From positions 1 through 64,000 of the forward strand of contig NZ_LMTZ01000087.1 of the NCBI RefSeq assembly GCF_001456025.1: 64,000 bases of DNA. The letters run 5' to 3'. Below the pieces are notes generated by a model that did no database searches, was not told the origin of the DNA, and saw only the letters and a program-made list of their open reading frames with translations. Origin of the DNA: Mastigocoleus testarum BC008 (GTDB lineage: Bacteria; Cyanobacteriota; Cyanobacteriia; Cyanobacteriales; Nostocaceae). Below are positions 19,547 to 28,738 of the stretch, piece by piece. Within the stretch, counting starts at the first letter, position 1; every line of letters starts with the position of its first letter. Position numbers and translations under genes: made by a program.

Positions 19547-20010
19547 AGGGTACTGGCAACTAATTGGGGACTGGCGGTCAGGGATTGGGGATTAGGAATT
19601 AGCAAACGGCAGGATCCAGGCGGGATCCACTATACGCGCAGCTATAACTAGATAGAGTAGCTCGCGAAGCAATCGATTTACCGTAGGTATTACTCGGCGT
19701 TAGTCATATAAAGTTCGGGTATTCAGCTAAAATTTTTACCTTCCCATATGGCTAACGCCACGCAATAACTATAGTCGCCGCGCTACCTACGGTTAAGCCT
19801 TACGGCATTGCAATACCTACGGTACGCAATAACTATAGCTGCGCGTATAGCGGATCCGTTACACTAACGCTAGCCGCTAATGCTAACGCCAGTCGCTAAT
19901 CCCCAGTCACAAATTATAAAAAAATCTGAATTCTGCTAACACAAACTGCCGCAACTCTACACTCTGTCTGTTAAAATATCTTGGTCGTTTAATCTGATTC
20001 CTTTGATCGT
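19547..20010. other. Repeat-rich spacer
   Basis: The spacer holds the MITE-like element at 19623-19857, bordered by degenerate GGGGATTAGG/GCTAATCCCC sequence at 19566-19600 and 19870-19910 that also forms a loose inverted pair. No coding frame. The promoter of the SLOG gene must lie in the last 100 bases but is not evident. Confidence 0.5.
19623..19857. mobile_element. MITE-like element with 24-bp terminal inverted repeats
   Basis: GGATCCACTATACGCGCAGC.. at 19623-19646 and its complement at 19834-19857 form 24-base terminal arms with a single mismatch, enclosing about 187 bases. The interior contains repeated words (CAATAACTATAG, CTACCTACGG, GCTAACGCC, TACGG) and no coding frame. The layout suggests a non-autonomous miniature element or a large palindromic repeat. 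A clear target-site duplication was not found. Confidence 0.6.
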
Positions 20011-20514
20011 TTGAGTCAGTCAACAGACCTTATAAACCTTGATACGTTAGCGCAAGAACTGGCAACTGTTCAGCAAACAGGTTCCAAGCGTATTGCTTTG
20101 CTTGGTTCTCGTCATGTTCCAATCACGCATCAAAATCTCATTGAAATGATGACCTATGCCTTGGTTTTGGCAGGAAATAGGGTCATAACTTCTGGTGCAA
20201 CAGGTACGAATTCAGCAGCCATTCGTGGAGCAATGCGTGCCGACCCGAATCTTCTAACGGTAATTCTCCCTCAAAGTTTGGAACTCCAACCGTTAGAATC
20301 ACGCCAGCAACTAGACCGAGTAATGCACTTAGTCGAAAATTCCAGTAACAATCATCTTTCTCTCGCAGAAGCTAGTTATCTGTGTAATAAAGAGATAGTC
20401 TCTCGATGCCAGCAACTAATTTGTTTTGCGTTTCACGACAGTGGTACACTCCTGCAAACTTGTAAAGAAGCAGAAGAACAGAGAAAAGTTGTAACTTTAT
20501 TCTATTTTGATTAG
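20011..20514 (+). CDS. SLOG/DprA-like Rossmann-fold protein
   Basis: 167 residues with the start of a Rossmann-like SLOG fold: RIALLGSRHVPITHQNL, then ALVLAGNRVITSGATGTNSAAIRGA, a glycine-rich phosphate-binding stretch seen in DprA/SMF and LOG-type proteins. Full DprA is longer and has more domains, so this is a single-domain relative. SLOG proteins bind nucleotides or ssDNA; no specific role can be assigned. The start is uncertain: TTG 20011 gives the longest frame, and no ATG lies between it and the conserved core. Confidence 0.7.
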   Translation: MSQSTDLINLDTLAQELATVQQTGSKRIALLGSRHVPITHQNLIEMMTYALVLAGNRVITSGATGTNSAAIRGAMRADPNLLTVILPQSLELQPLESRQQLDRVMHLVENSSNNHLSLAEASYLCNKEIVSRCQQLICFAFHDSGTLLQTCKEAEEQRKVVTLFYFD

Positions 20515-20758
20515 TTATTACTCGTAGCTCATTGGTCATTTATGACGAATATTGGCAAATATATTTTGCCTATTTTTTCGGTGCGACTGAATAGTAGTTA
20601 AAATATGACCGATGAGTGTTGGTGGATGAATAGATATTTGTATTATCTAAAGTAAATTAAGGGTAAGCAGCGACATAACATTAAAAAAATAAGCAGCAAA
20701 GCACCACTTAAACCAGTAAAATTTAAGCCAAATAAATTTTTAGTTCTACAAGATTTTG

Positions 20759-21178
20759 ATGGATTTTTTGACGTTGTCTGTGCCTGCAATTCTTTTATAT
20801 TCTGTTGCTGTTGCTGCTGTGCTAATTTATCTACCTTTCATGGTCGTGGGTTATGCGCGTTTTAGCGTCGGTTACGATATGTCTGCTCCTCGTGCCATGT
20901 TCGAACGGCTTCCAAGTTATGCCCAACGCGCTACCTGGGCACACCAAAATTCCTTTGAAGCTTTTATGATTTTTGCTGCTGCGGCATTAATGGCATATGT
21001 AACCAACGTTGATTCTATTTGGGCAGAATATGCTGCTATTACTTTTCTAGTGGTGCGATCGCTGTATTCAATTTTTTATATATTAAACGTACCCTTGTTG
21101 CGGTCTTTAATGTATGCTGTTGGATCTACTTGTTCGGCTATCCTCATCGTTCTGAGTATTATCCAGGCCAGCAACTAA
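20759..21178 (+). CDS. MAPEG family membrane protein
   Basis: 139 residues with four predicted membrane helices (about 3-30, 61-81, 84-105, 110-136) and the MAPEG signature RATWAHQNSFEAFMIF. MAPEG proteins in eukaryotes are glutathione-dependent enzymes of eicosanoid metabolism; bacterial members are mostly uncharacterised integral proteins. ATG 20759 gives MDFLTLSV; a TTG one codon earlier is possible. A GST-family gene lies about 640 bases downstream on the opposite strand, but no functional tie is shown. Confidence 0.85.
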   Translation: MDFLTLSVPAILLYSVAVAAVLIYLPFMVVGYARFSVGYDMSAPRAMFERLPSYAQRATWAHQNSFEAFMIFAAAALMAYVTNVDSIWAEYAAITFLVVRSLYSIFYILNVPLLRSLMYAVGSTCSAILIVLSIIQASN

Positions 21179-21279
21179 TGAGTTTAATGGTTTTTTCTTG
21201 ACTGTTAAATACCAATTAGTTGGGTTTATTATTTGTTTTCAATTCCCTCAAGTTAAAACTTTTAAGTCGAAGATTCCTT

Positions 21280-21771
21280 ATGGCTTCCACCTATTCATTT
21301 GATATTGTGAGCGATTTCGACAGACAAGAAATGGTTAATGCTGTCGATCAAACTGTACGTGAAATCAAAAGCCGCTACGATCTGAAAGATACTAAAACAA
21401 CTGTAGAGTTGGGCGAACAAACTATCACGATTAATTCTGATAGTGAATTCACTTTAGATTCCGTCAGTAAAATATTGCGGGAAAAAGCCGCAAAACGCAA
21501 TCTTTCCCAAAAAATATTTGAGTTTGGCAAAATAGAATCTGCTAGTGGTAGTCGAGTAAGACAAGAAATTACCCTGAAAAAAGGTATTTCTCAGGAAATT
21601 GCCAAAAAAATTTCAAAGTTGATTCGCGATGAGATGAAAAAAGTTCAACCCTCAATTCAAGGAGACGCGGTACGGGTTAGTAGTAAAAGTAAAGATGATT
21701 TGCAAACGGTGATGCAACGACTCAAAGAGGAAGATTATCCGGTTGCGTTGCAATTTACTAATTACCGTTAG
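21280..21771 (+). CDS. yajQ: YajQ family nucleotide-binding protein
   Basis: 163 residues, the usual length for the family. It begins with the conserved MASTYSFDIVSDFDRQEM and has the RYDLKDTKT and FEFGKIESA-type motifs and two ferredoxin-like halves. YajQ/XC_3703 proteins bind cyclic di-GMP in Xanthomonas and have been linked to viral or regulatory functions elsewhere. The frame extends 20 codons upstream to 21220, but family alignment places the start at ATG 21280. Confidence 0.92.
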   Translation: MASTYSFDIVSDFDRQEMVNAVDQTVREIKSRYDLKDTKTTVELGEQTITINSDSEFTLDSVSKILREKAAKRNLSQKIFEFGKIESASGSRVRQEITLKKGISQEIAKKISKLIRDEMKKVQPSIQGDAVRVSSKSKDDLQTVMQRLKEEDYPVALQFTNYR

Positions 21772-21789
21772 TCAATTATTTTTTATGTC

Positions 21790-21806
21790 ACCAGGCTTAG
21801 CCTGGT
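21790..21806. terminator. Inverted repeat between convergent genes
   Basis: ACCAGGCT-T-AGCCTGGT forms a compact hairpin between the convergent yajQ and GST genes, followed by A-rich sequence on the plus strand and T-rich sequence on the minus strand side. It plausibly terminates transcription, perhaps from both directions. Confidence 0.5.
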
Positions 21807-21818
21807 AACAAAAACCAA

Positions 21819-22373
21819 TTAACGCGCACCAATAGTATTTTTAAATGCTGGGCGCTCAGAAATTGACTTTATATAATTTAGAACGTGGGGATATTCACTA
21901 AGGTCAAGTTTGAGCATGATGGGAATGTAACTTAAGAGAGATCCCACAGCTGCATCAGCAACAGTGAATTCATTTCCCAAAACAAAAGGTTGTTTGGCAA
22001 AGATTTCCTCTAGGGGAGTCATTAATCTGCTCATCTCACGCTCGCGATTAGCTTCAATAAAAATACCCGGTCCTAAACTTGCATTTGCAAATAAAACCCA
22101 CTGGGAATATTCAGCTCGTTTTTCTGCAGAAGTCGCTGATTTGTCATATTTGTCAGCTAGGTAAAGCAAAATTGCGCCCGACTCCCACAGTTTTAAGTCC
22201 CCATCCACAATCGCTGGAACTTTACCAATTGGATTGATTTTCAAGTATTCGGGCTGACGATGCTCGCCGGATTGCATATCTAAATTCACAAACTCGTAGG
22301 GTATTTCTAATTCTTCCAAATACCACTTAACAATTGATGCTCGACTACGAGCCGCACCATATAATTTCAACAT
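21819..22373 (-). CDS. Glutathione S-transferase family protein
   Basis: 184 residues: thioredoxin-like N-terminal domain (about 1-75) with the substrate-binding cis-proline in IGKVPAI and the glutathione-contacting ES pair in LWESGAILLYL, followed by an all-helical C-terminal domain (about 85-184). The N-terminal catalytic position falls in GAARSRASIV, with Ser as the likely active residue. It should conjugate or reduce substrates with glutathione in the cytosol; the substrate is unknown. The start is ATG 22373 (MLKLYG), typical of the family. Confidence 0.9.
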   Translation of the reverse strand: MLKLYGAARSRASIVKWYLEELEIPYEFVNLDMQSGEHRQPEYLKINPIGKVPAIVDGDLKLWESGAILLYLADKYDKSATSAEKRAEYSQWVLFANASLGPGIFIEANREREMSRLMTPLEEIFAKQPFVLGNEFTVADAAVGSLLSYIPIMLKLDLSEYPHVLNYIKSISERPAFKNTIGAR

Positions 22374-22549
22374 AAAGAAAAAAGCTAGTACACCTTAAAT
22401 TCAGGTCTTAAGAACCAAAGTTTTAATAAATATAGCGGTTTATGAGTACAAGGATCTAAAAATCAGTTATCCTCATATCCTGAAGCACAAGATTATTGGG
22501 AAGAGTTATAGTTAACAATTCTCTTAGGTATCTCAATATTTTCGTAAGG

Positions 22550-22564
22550 TGGGCACTGCCCACA
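22550..22564. repeat. Short palindrome GTGGGCA-C-TGCCCAC
   Basis: A perfect 7-base inverted repeat around one central base, of the GTGGGCAnTGCCCAC type that recurs between genes in filamentous cyanobacteria. It lies between two minus-strand genes. It may act as an RNA hairpin. Confidence 0.5.
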
Positions 22565-22655
22565 TTACACTTTTTGGGAGTACTTTTGTGTTAAAAGTCA
22601 GTTAAAAGTCAATTGTTCCGATCACAAAATAGCTCCAGCTACAAAACTTCTCGAG

Positions 22656-23117
22656 CTATAAAACTTTATGGGTATGGGAATGTTGTTTCACATTGTCATC
22701 TTTGGTAACATTCCGAGTTGCATTGAGTACGCGCTTTCGTTCTGTAGAGAATTGGAATTCCTCATAGGTTGTATCTAACGGAATTAAACGTTCGGTTTCG
22801 TTACGCTTATAAGTCCTTGCTGCAGCAAATGCTCTTTCAATAAAATCTTCTGAAAATTGTGATGAGTTAGGAAATTGTGCAGGTACTTGAAGTTTATCTT
22901 CTTTAATAACTTCCCCTAAAGATGTAGCATAAGCAAATTTGTAGGAAGTAGGAATACCTTTAACAAGTGCACCTAAAGCTGCGGAAGGGATTGGTTCTAT
23001 GACTTCAACTTGATGGACTTCTCCATCATCTCTCACAAAACAAATTGCAAGACCAATAACAAAATAATCATCGGCTCTGAGGTCGGGAGCCTGAGTATAG
23101 GATACTTCGGTTGTCAT
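22656..23117 (-). CDS. Conserved hypothetical protein
   Basis: 153 residues starting MTTEVSYTQAPDLRADDYF. ATG 23117 is chosen because the 22 codons upstream (to 23183) have a different, Lys/Leu-rich character. The protein is soluble and has an early beta-rich part (VIGLAICFVRDDGEVHQVEVIEP) and a helical part with FIERAFAAARTYKRNETERLIPLDTTYEEFQF. I do not recognise the family. It is monocistronic as far as can be seen. Confidence 0.65.
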   Translation of the reverse strand: MTTEVSYTQAPDLRADDYFVIGLAICFVRDDGEVHQVEVIEPIPSAALGALVKGIPTSYKFAYATSLGEVIKEDKLQVPAQFPNSSQFSEDFIERAFAAARTYKRNETERLIPLDTTYEEFQFSTERKRVLNATRNVTKDDNVKQHSHTHKVL

Positions 23118-23646
23118 AACAAAATTTCTCAAAAATTTAAGTTTTGTCAAGCAAGCCTGAATCGCTTGCAAGCATTTTACCAAGTTGTTGCTATTAAGCC
23201 TTTAATGCTATTTTTTATTAATTTTTGGCTTTGGCTTTGGCTTTGGCAACTAATTTTTGTTATCTTCAGGAATTTGGGTTCGTGCTTGTGTATTTAATTA
23301 AATAATTACTGTTGAGTGTGAATTAGATTAAATTCAAACTCTTATTTCAGGAGTTTCGGTTTAAAGAAGCTTTATCAATGAGATTTATGGTTGTTACCAC
23401 GTCTAGGAGCCTATTTCAAATTCTAATTCACATAATGCGCGTAATTCACAACTGCATATCTGATAAAAGCCGTACTCTATTTATTAGGACAGCAAGTTGA
23501 AACACTTAAACTTAAGGTTGGGATCTGATTGGACATGATGTGTCTCACCAAGTAAGAATAGAGAATCGACTTAATCATTCAGGGGCATAGGACCAGCATT
23601 ATCAGAACTAGCAAGTTTACGAAGCAAGCAGATTGGGCAGGAATAT
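23118..23646. other. Divergent spacer with a TTTGGC hexamer run
   Basis: About 530 bases. Four to five copies of TTTGGC/CTTTGG run from 23223 to 23250. No gene recognised; promoters for both flanking genes should lie here. Confidence 0.4.
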
Positions 23647-24363
23647 ATGAACAGTCGCTTTTTTTTAGCATCTGGTGACGAACAAGATGAAGAATGTAAA
23701 GTCGTTTTAGGGCTAACATCTGATTCCGAACCTGGAGTCATCAATCTTTGTGAAACATCTACTTTCAATGCGCGATACTTACGCTATGATGCACTGACAA
23801 AAGCTCAGCAGGGCGATTACCAAAAAGCCATTGCACTTTTAAGTCAGTTGATTCACTGTCATCCCCAAAATGCAGTTGATTATAACAATCGAGGACTAAT
23901 TTATTTTGAAAGCGGCGAAATACAAAAAGCCGTTTCTGATTACAATACGGCATTAAAATTAAATCCAAATTTAGCAAGTGCTTATAATAATCGTGCCAAC
24001 TCCTACGCGGCTTCTGGACAATTGGCTGATGCAATTGCTGATTATGACCGGGCATTAGATCTAAATCCGAGTTATGTTAGGGCTTGGATTAATCGAGGTA
24101 TTACCTGGCGCGAACTGGGACAATATTCTGAAGCAATTGATAATTTTGAAGTTGCCTTAGTATTCGAACAACTGGAAACATATATATTGGCACAAAGAGG
24201 CAGGACATATCATCTTTGGGGCGATTGGAATTGTGCGATCGCCGATTATCGTCGCGTCCTAAATCATTTAGAAAATAATGCCGAAGTAGCTGAAAATTCA
24301 GCATACCGCTTGCGTTTGCAAGTAGAAAACTGGTTAGATGAACTACTGTTACCACAGCATTAA
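23647..24363 (+). CDS. Tetratricopeptide repeat protein
   Basis: 238 residues. After a 45-residue N-terminal part without known motif come four to five TPR units (about 46-195; e.g. VDYNNRGLIYFESGEIQKAV, SAYNNRANSYAASGQLADAI, RAWINRGITWRELGQYSEAI). TPR arrays are protein-interaction scaffolds; there is no signal peptide, so a cytosolic role is likely. AGGA eight bases upstream supports ATG 23647. The partner is unknown. Confidence 0.85.
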   Translation: MNSRFFLASGDEQDEECKVVLGLTSDSEPGVINLCETSTFNARYLRYDALTKAQQGDYQKAIALLSQLIHCHPQNAVDYNNRGLIYFESGEIQKAVSDYNTALKLNPNLASAYNNRANSYAASGQLADAIADYDRALDLNPSYVRAWINRGITWRELGQYSEAIDNFEVALVFEQLETYILAQRGRTYHLWGDWNCAIADYRRVLNHLENNAEVAENSAYRLRLQVENWLDELLLPQH

Positions 24364-24856
24364 GATGTTACTTCTAAGACGCTGAGTATAAAGCTCTAAA
24401 TATATCTTTTTGATTTAGATAGATTGTAGTCAAAAATATAACCAGATTTTAAACAACGTACCGAATTTTGATAGCTAATTTTAACAACTGACTTTTAAAA
24501 AATGATAATTGCATGGTGGAATAATAAGCATGCAGTTATCACTCATTAAAAGTTAGGTTTTTTAATTTCTAGATAAAATGAGATTAGTTTAGGATATGTA
24601 TTTACGTTTACTGCAAATTATAAGTCTGTAAATTTCAAGCTATAAACCTCAAGCTATAAACTTCAAGCTATAAACTTCAAGCTATGAATCTCAAGCTATA
24701 AACCTCAAGCTATAAACCTCAAGCTATAAACCTCAAGTCACCCCAATAATTTTTCAGCGATCCCAAATCTGACAATGTGAAGCTAACAATGTCTAGCTAA
24801 CTATTTTGAGCCGATCGCAATTTCCCCGATATTTTCCTCAAAGAAATCGCTATTCA
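24364..24856. other. Spacer between convergent genes with tandem repeat
   Basis: About 490 bases between the convergent TPR and coiled-coil genes, containing the 14-bp array at 24636-24737. No coding frame or RNA gene recognised. Confidence 0.5.
24636..24737. repeat. 14-bp tandem repeat array (CAAGCTATAAACCT)n
   Basis: Seven consecutive 14-base units of CAAGCTATAAACCT with one to three substitutions in copies 2-4, plus four bases of an eighth. The period is twice seven, in keeping with the heptameric repeats elsewhere in the window. Each unit contains AGCT, giving weak self-complementarity. Confidence 0.92.
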
Positions 24857-25246
24857 TTACTCAATCTCTGCATTATTAGGGAAAACTACTTGCTTTTGTC
24901 CGGGGCGAAATCTATATCCTTGTTGTTGCATTAAAACTTTAGATTGACGGGGATCAAAATTACGCTTGAGTTCAAGTTGTAAATTATTTACCCTTTCTTG
25001 TGTTAAGTTAACCTCAGTGCGAATTGCTCGCAGCTTATCCTGTTGCGACCAATGATAGGGAAGAAGTTGTGTTAAGGCAGATATTGCAGCAGTAGCGATC
25101 GCCAAATTTACTCCAATCTTTATAGTGGTTTCCAAAGCCATTACATGATGGGAACGTTGACGCAGGCGGCGCTTAGGGCGTTCTATAACTCTCTGGCTTG
25201 GTGGTGCTTGTGTGACTTCTGGTCTGGGATGTTGAAGTGCGTTCAT
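24857..25246 (-). CDS. Single-pass membrane protein with short coiled coil
   Basis: 129 residues: a basic, Pro/Arg-rich N-terminus (residues 1-35), one membrane segment (about 42-64, IKIGVNLAIATAAISALTQLLPY), then a coiled-coil stretch (about 70-95, DKLRAIRTEVNLTQERVNNLQ) and a C-terminal tail with PRQSKVLMQQQGYRFRPGQKQVVF. The topology resembles the small divisome proteins FtsL/DivIC, but the sequence does not prove it. It appears to be a conserved cyanobacterial protein. The start is ATG 25246. Confidence 0.72.
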   Translation of the reverse strand: MNALQHPRPEVTQAPPSQRVIERPKRRLRQRSHHVMALETTIKIGVNLAIATAAISALTQLLPYHWSQQDKLRAIRTEVNLTQERVNNLQLELKRNFDPRQSKVLMQQQGYRFRPGQKQVVFPNNAEIE

Positions 25247-25546
25247 GATGCTATAGATAACCTCGATGTTTGTGACAAATTACACCTTGAGCCGAATCAA
25301 ATCAAGGGAGTACTTGTGTTTAGTGCAATTTGATTTTGCTAATAACTGCAAATAACTGCGAATTAATGGGAATTAATGAAAACTAGTAGTTGCGACCCTA
25401 ATATAGTTCAGTATAAATAATAATCCTGGCGCATAAAGGTAGTTATCTGCACACTATTGCCGGTATACAAGCAAAAGTATTCGATATTTCTACTTTGATG
25501 CAACCAGGATTCGTGACTCTACAATTTAGTTAAGTCAATAACTAAC

Positions 25547-25642
25547 TTATTTGTAAAGTTCTGTTGCTAAACGCCAAGCCAATAAACCTGGGAGTAGCGC
25601 TACAACAAGAGCTATATACACTTGGGTATCAGATAAGGACAT
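25547..25642 (-). CDS. psaM: Photosystem I reaction center subunit XII (PsaM)
   Basis: A 31-residue protein: MSLSDTQVYIALVVALLPGL followed by LAWRLATELYK. The length, the single membrane helix (about 8-25), the N-terminal LSDTQ and the C-terminal RLATELYK are diagnostic of PsaM, a peripheral single-helix subunit of the PSI trimer in the thylakoid membrane. GAGG lies nine bases upstream of the ATG. It is too short for usual ORF cut-offs. It stands alone, with about 300 empty bases downstream (25247-25546) and about 600 upstream. Confidence 0.94.
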   Translation of the reverse strand: MSLSDTQVYIALVVALLPGLLAWRLATELYK

Positions 25643-26238
25643 AGTTAGAAACCTCTTACTTTCAACAGAACTTTTTTGTAGTTCGTTTACTAATTTTCCA
25701 TTTTATTTTTCCTAATAATTGTTAAGAATCATTAGAAAAAATTTCTTGCTGAGTTGTACTTCTTTAGCTTCCTGCTTGCCCATAACTGGCACCGTGGGCG
25801 GTACTCTGTTATAAACATCAAGGTTGCCAATAGTCAATATTTTTCAATAAATGACATCAACTCAAAGTAACGACACTCAACTTGTTTTTTGCTTGACAAG
25901 TGATGTGAATTTGCGCCTTAAAGCTTAAATTATCACCAAAAACTGCCTTGTTGAGTGAAGTTTGTTTCAAATATAAACAAAGTTGTTATTTGTTGATTTG
26001 TAAGGAAGGGTTAATTAACTCAGTCTTGTTTGGGGAGTGGAATAAGTTGTTACAAAATGAAACAATTAAACGAGATAAGCAAAAATTGAAAACTGGTTGC
26101 AGAACGCTGAAAATCGCGGAAAAAGTTTATTGTTTGCGGACTTCCTCTTTTCTTCTAGCCTATAGCTGTTGATTCCTGACTATTAGGTTCTGTTATTCTT
26201 ATGATTTATCACTGAAATATAAATAAAAATTATTAAAA
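25643..26238. other. Divergent spacer psaM / sugar kinase
   Basis: About 600 bases containing the psaM promoter region. A 74-codon plus-strand frame at 25948-26172 shows no conserved character. No hairpin or RNA gene was recognised. Confidence 0.4.
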
Positions 26239-27495
26239 ATGAGTTTATATTTGGGAATTGATTTTGGAACATCGGGTGTGCGGGCTGCCATTATAGATGG
26301 TGGGGCTAATATTAGGGCTCGATCTCGTCGCTCTTTTGAAGTATCTGAACCATCGAAACGGGCGAATTACTGGCGACAAGTTTTATTTGGTTTGCTAGAA
26401 GAAATTCCTCAACAGCTACGACAAGAAATTAAAAGTATTACGATTAACGGTACTTCTGGGACTGTCCTACTGTGCGATCGCAACGGTAATCCGCTAGATG
26501 AACCCCTGATGTACAATGACAACCGTTCTGCTTCTGTATTGGAGATACTGAAAAAATTGGCTCCGGCTAAGCATACTGTGTTGAGCGCCACATCCAGTTT
26601 GGCAAAACTTTTATGGATGTCTCAATTACCATCTTTCTCCCAAGCTAAATATTTTCTCCACCAAGCGGACTGGTTAGCGTTTTTATTGCACGGACAATTG
26701 GGTATTAGTGATTATCACAATGCTTTGAAACTTGGTTATGACGTCGAAGCATTTGAATATCCAGACTGGCTGCAAAGTTTGCAAATTCCGATTCAACTTC
26801 CTCAAATATGCGCTCCGGGTACTCCCATCAGTCAAATTCGTTCAGAACTTGCATTTGAGTATGGTTTGTCTCCCAACTGTTTAATTTGTGCTGGGACAAC
26901 AGATAGTATTGCAGCATTTATTGCTAGCGGTGCTAATTCTCCTGGGGAAGCTGTAACATCCTTAGGTTCTACCATCGCGATCAAACTTTTGAGTCGTACT
27001 CGCATAGAAGATGCAAAATATGGAATTTATAGTCACCGTTTAGGGGATCTGTGGTTAGCTGGTGGTGCTTCCAATACTGGTGGTGCAGTACTCAAAGAAT
27101 TTTTTACTGTGGATGAGTTAGAAAGTCTCAGTCATCAAATCGATCCCACCCAAAAAAGTGATTTGGATTATTACCCATTATTAAAAGCGGGAGAACGTTT
27201 TCCCATTAACGATCCCAATTTAGCACCGAAATTGGAACCACGTCCTAGCGATCGCGTGGAGTTTTTACACGGTTTATTGGAAGGGATGAGCCGAATTGAG
27301 GCTCAGGGTTATGAGTTATTACAGATATTGGGAGCAGATAGGCTAACTCGGGTTTACACTGCTGGTGGTGGTGCAGCAAATGATACTTGGACAGATATTA
27401 GGAGACATCATTTGGGAGTTCCGATGATAGAACCTAATAATTCGGAAGCTGCTTATGGTAGTGCTTTGTTGGCGATGGCGGGGAGTATGATGTAG
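26239..27495 (+). CDS. FGGY-family sugar kinase (D-ribulose/D-xylulose kinase-like)
   Basis: 418 residues of the FGGY/ASKHA fold: phosphate-1 motif LGIDFGTSGVRAAIID at the N-terminus, INGTSGTVLLCDRNGNPL, the second domain motif CAGTTDSIAAFIASGA with SLGSTIAIKLLS, and adenosine motif TAGGGAANDTW near the C-terminus. The short length and these motifs match the cyanobacterial SePSK group related to plant xylulose kinase-1, whose Synechococcus member phosphorylates D-ribulose. The substrate here is inferred from that. ATG 26239 opens directly on the phosphate motif. The gene is followed by degenerate GGGGATTGGC repeats. Confidence 0.87.
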   Translation: MSLYLGIDFGTSGVRAAIIDGGANIRARSRRSFEVSEPSKRANYWRQVLFGLLEEIPQQLRQEIKSITINGTSGTVLLCDRNGNPLDEPLMYNDNRSASVLEILKKLAPAKHTVLSATSSLAKLLWMSQLPSFSQAKYFLHQADWLAFLLHGQLGISDYHNALKLGYDVEAFEYPDWLQSLQIPIQLPQICAPGTPISQIRSELAFEYGLSPNCLICAGTTDSIAAFIASGANSPGEAVTSLGSTIAIKLLSRTRIEDAKYGIYSHRLGDLWLAGGASNTGGAVLKEFFTVDELESLSHQIDPTQKSDLDYYPLLKAGERFPINDPNLAPKLEPRPSDRVEFLHGLLEGMSRIEAQGYELLQILGADRLTRVYTAGGGAANDTWTDIRRHHLGVPMIEPNNSEAAYGSALLAMAGSMM

Positions 27496-27661
27496 GGGAT
27501 TGCGGATTGGGGATTAGCGACTGGGAATTGGCGACTGGGGATTGGTTGGCGACTGGGGATGTAAAAAAATAAGAGGTGGAGGAACCTTTAAGGTTTAGTC
27601 CCCATCAGGCTAAGTCTGGGAACCAGAACAAGAGTCTTTGGCTGTTGTGTTGTTCTTACCT

Positions 27662-27681
27662 GGGCGCACGTCGGTGCGCCC
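27662..27681. repeat. Palindrome GGGCGCAC-GTCG-GTGCGCCC
   Basis: Perfect 8-base arms around a 4-base loop, between the convergent kinase and PheRS-like genes. Upstream at 27500-27555 are degenerate copies of a GGCGACTGGGGATTG-like unit. The hairpin lies on transcripts of both strands and may contribute to termination, though there is no strong T-run. Confidence 0.6.
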
Positions 27682-27697
27682 CTACTCAATACTTAAT

Positions 27698-28738
27698 CTA
27701 TTTACCTTGGTGAATTTTTTGGAAAACCATATCCCGTAAGATGTTAGCTTTTTGATTTGTAATTGATGTATTTAAACTTTGGAAGGTCATTCGCAACAGC
27801 AGGTTTTTTTGATTGGGTTGAATACCTAAACGTTGAATTGCCTTTTGGGGAAGTTGATTATAATGAGTTTCACTTAGTATATCTACTGATGCTAATAGTT
27901 CTAAGTCATCACCTAATACCTCGGTTATCTGTTCGCAAACATCCTCCAATTCTGTATCTAAGCTAGTGACAATCGATAGATCCCGGCTAATGCTAGGTTG
28001 ATTTGAAACAGCTTGATAGGTTTCCAGATTTGTCATCTGGGTTGCAATTTGAGGATGAGTACTTCGCAACAAACGAATATCATCAATTTCTTTGACTAAC
28101 ATCGCCAATCGATCTAATCCCCAACCAGATGCTAAACCAATGTAACCAGGTTGGAGTAAATCTGGGTGTGCGTCTCCACATTCCCCAATTTCAATCCACT
28201 TACCATCAACTAACACCTCAATTTCTAAACCATTGAGAGTATAGGGGTGCGAAGTCTGATTTAAACGGTAAGATACGTTGGGAAGAATTGCATGGAGAAT
28301 AGTTTCAATGAATTTCACCTTGGAAAGGTGACCTTTGAAATCTCTAGATATTAACCACACATCCATTTGATGTGGTTCACCTACATGACGTTTATCCACC
28401 ACATCGCGTCGATAACAAATACCGGGATGAATGATGAGATTTTCCTTCTGTAAGTAAGGAAGTATCTCTGGCATTATGGCAGTGGTATGAGTTCTAAGCA
28501 GGGTATCCTTGCTCAGATAACGGGTATATTTTGGCGATCGCGATAAACTTTCTGTGGGGAAATACAGTTTATCGAAATTATTTGTAACTGTAGTAATTGG
28601 AGAGGAACGCCAAATTATCGGTTCTGGATAATCGGATTTATATAGAGATTCTGCTATTTTGTAAACGATGAGGTTGATGGTGTGAATACCATTAGCTGGA
28701 TTTGTTAGATCCAGCTTTAGAAGTCCCGATGGTTCATT
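27698..28738 (-). CDS. Phenylalanyl-tRNA synthetase-like protein with FDX-ACB domain; 5' end broken or non-canonical
   Basis: Class II aaRS core with motif 2 (GICYRRDVVDKRHVGEPHQMDVW) and motif 3 (GLASGWGLDRLAMLVKEIDDIR) of the PheRS alpha type, fused to a C-terminal ferredoxin-fold anticodon-binding domain (from QPSISRDLSIV). This single-chain layout resembles mitochondrial PheRS. The first ATG (28474) would cut the conserved core: the same frame stays open for 88 more codons and encodes NFDKLYFP and DTLLRTHTTAIM, but has no ATG, GTG or TTG before the stop at 28759. A well-placed GAGAGG-ATG at 28737 lies in the other frame and stops after six codons. A one-base indel near 28720 or an unusual start is inferred. 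Confidence 0.72.
   Translation of the reverse strand, partial: NEPSGLLKLDLTNPANGIHTINLIVYKIAESLYKSDYPEPIIWRSSPITTVTNNFDKLYFPTESLSRSPKYTRYLSKDTLLRTHTTAIMPEILPYLQKENLIIHPGICYRRDVVDKRHVGEPHQMDVWLISRDFKGHLSKVKFIETILHAILPNVSYRLNQTSHPYTLNGLEIEVLVDGKWIEIGECGDAHPDLLQPGYIGLASGWGLDRLAMLVKEIDDIRLLRSTHPQIATQMTNLETYQAVSNQPSISRDLSIVTSLDTELEDVCEQITEVLGDDLELLASVDILSETHYNQLPQKAIQRLGIQPNQKNLLLRMTFQSLNTSITNQKANILRDMVFQKIHQGK

Noticed and set aside
24636..24737. CRISPR array
   Set aside because: Units are contiguous 14-mers with no spacers; a simple tandem repeat.
25948..26172. 74-codon plus-strand frame upstream of the sugar kinase
   Set aside because: Composition is unlike a protein family and there is no ribosome site; spacer sequence.
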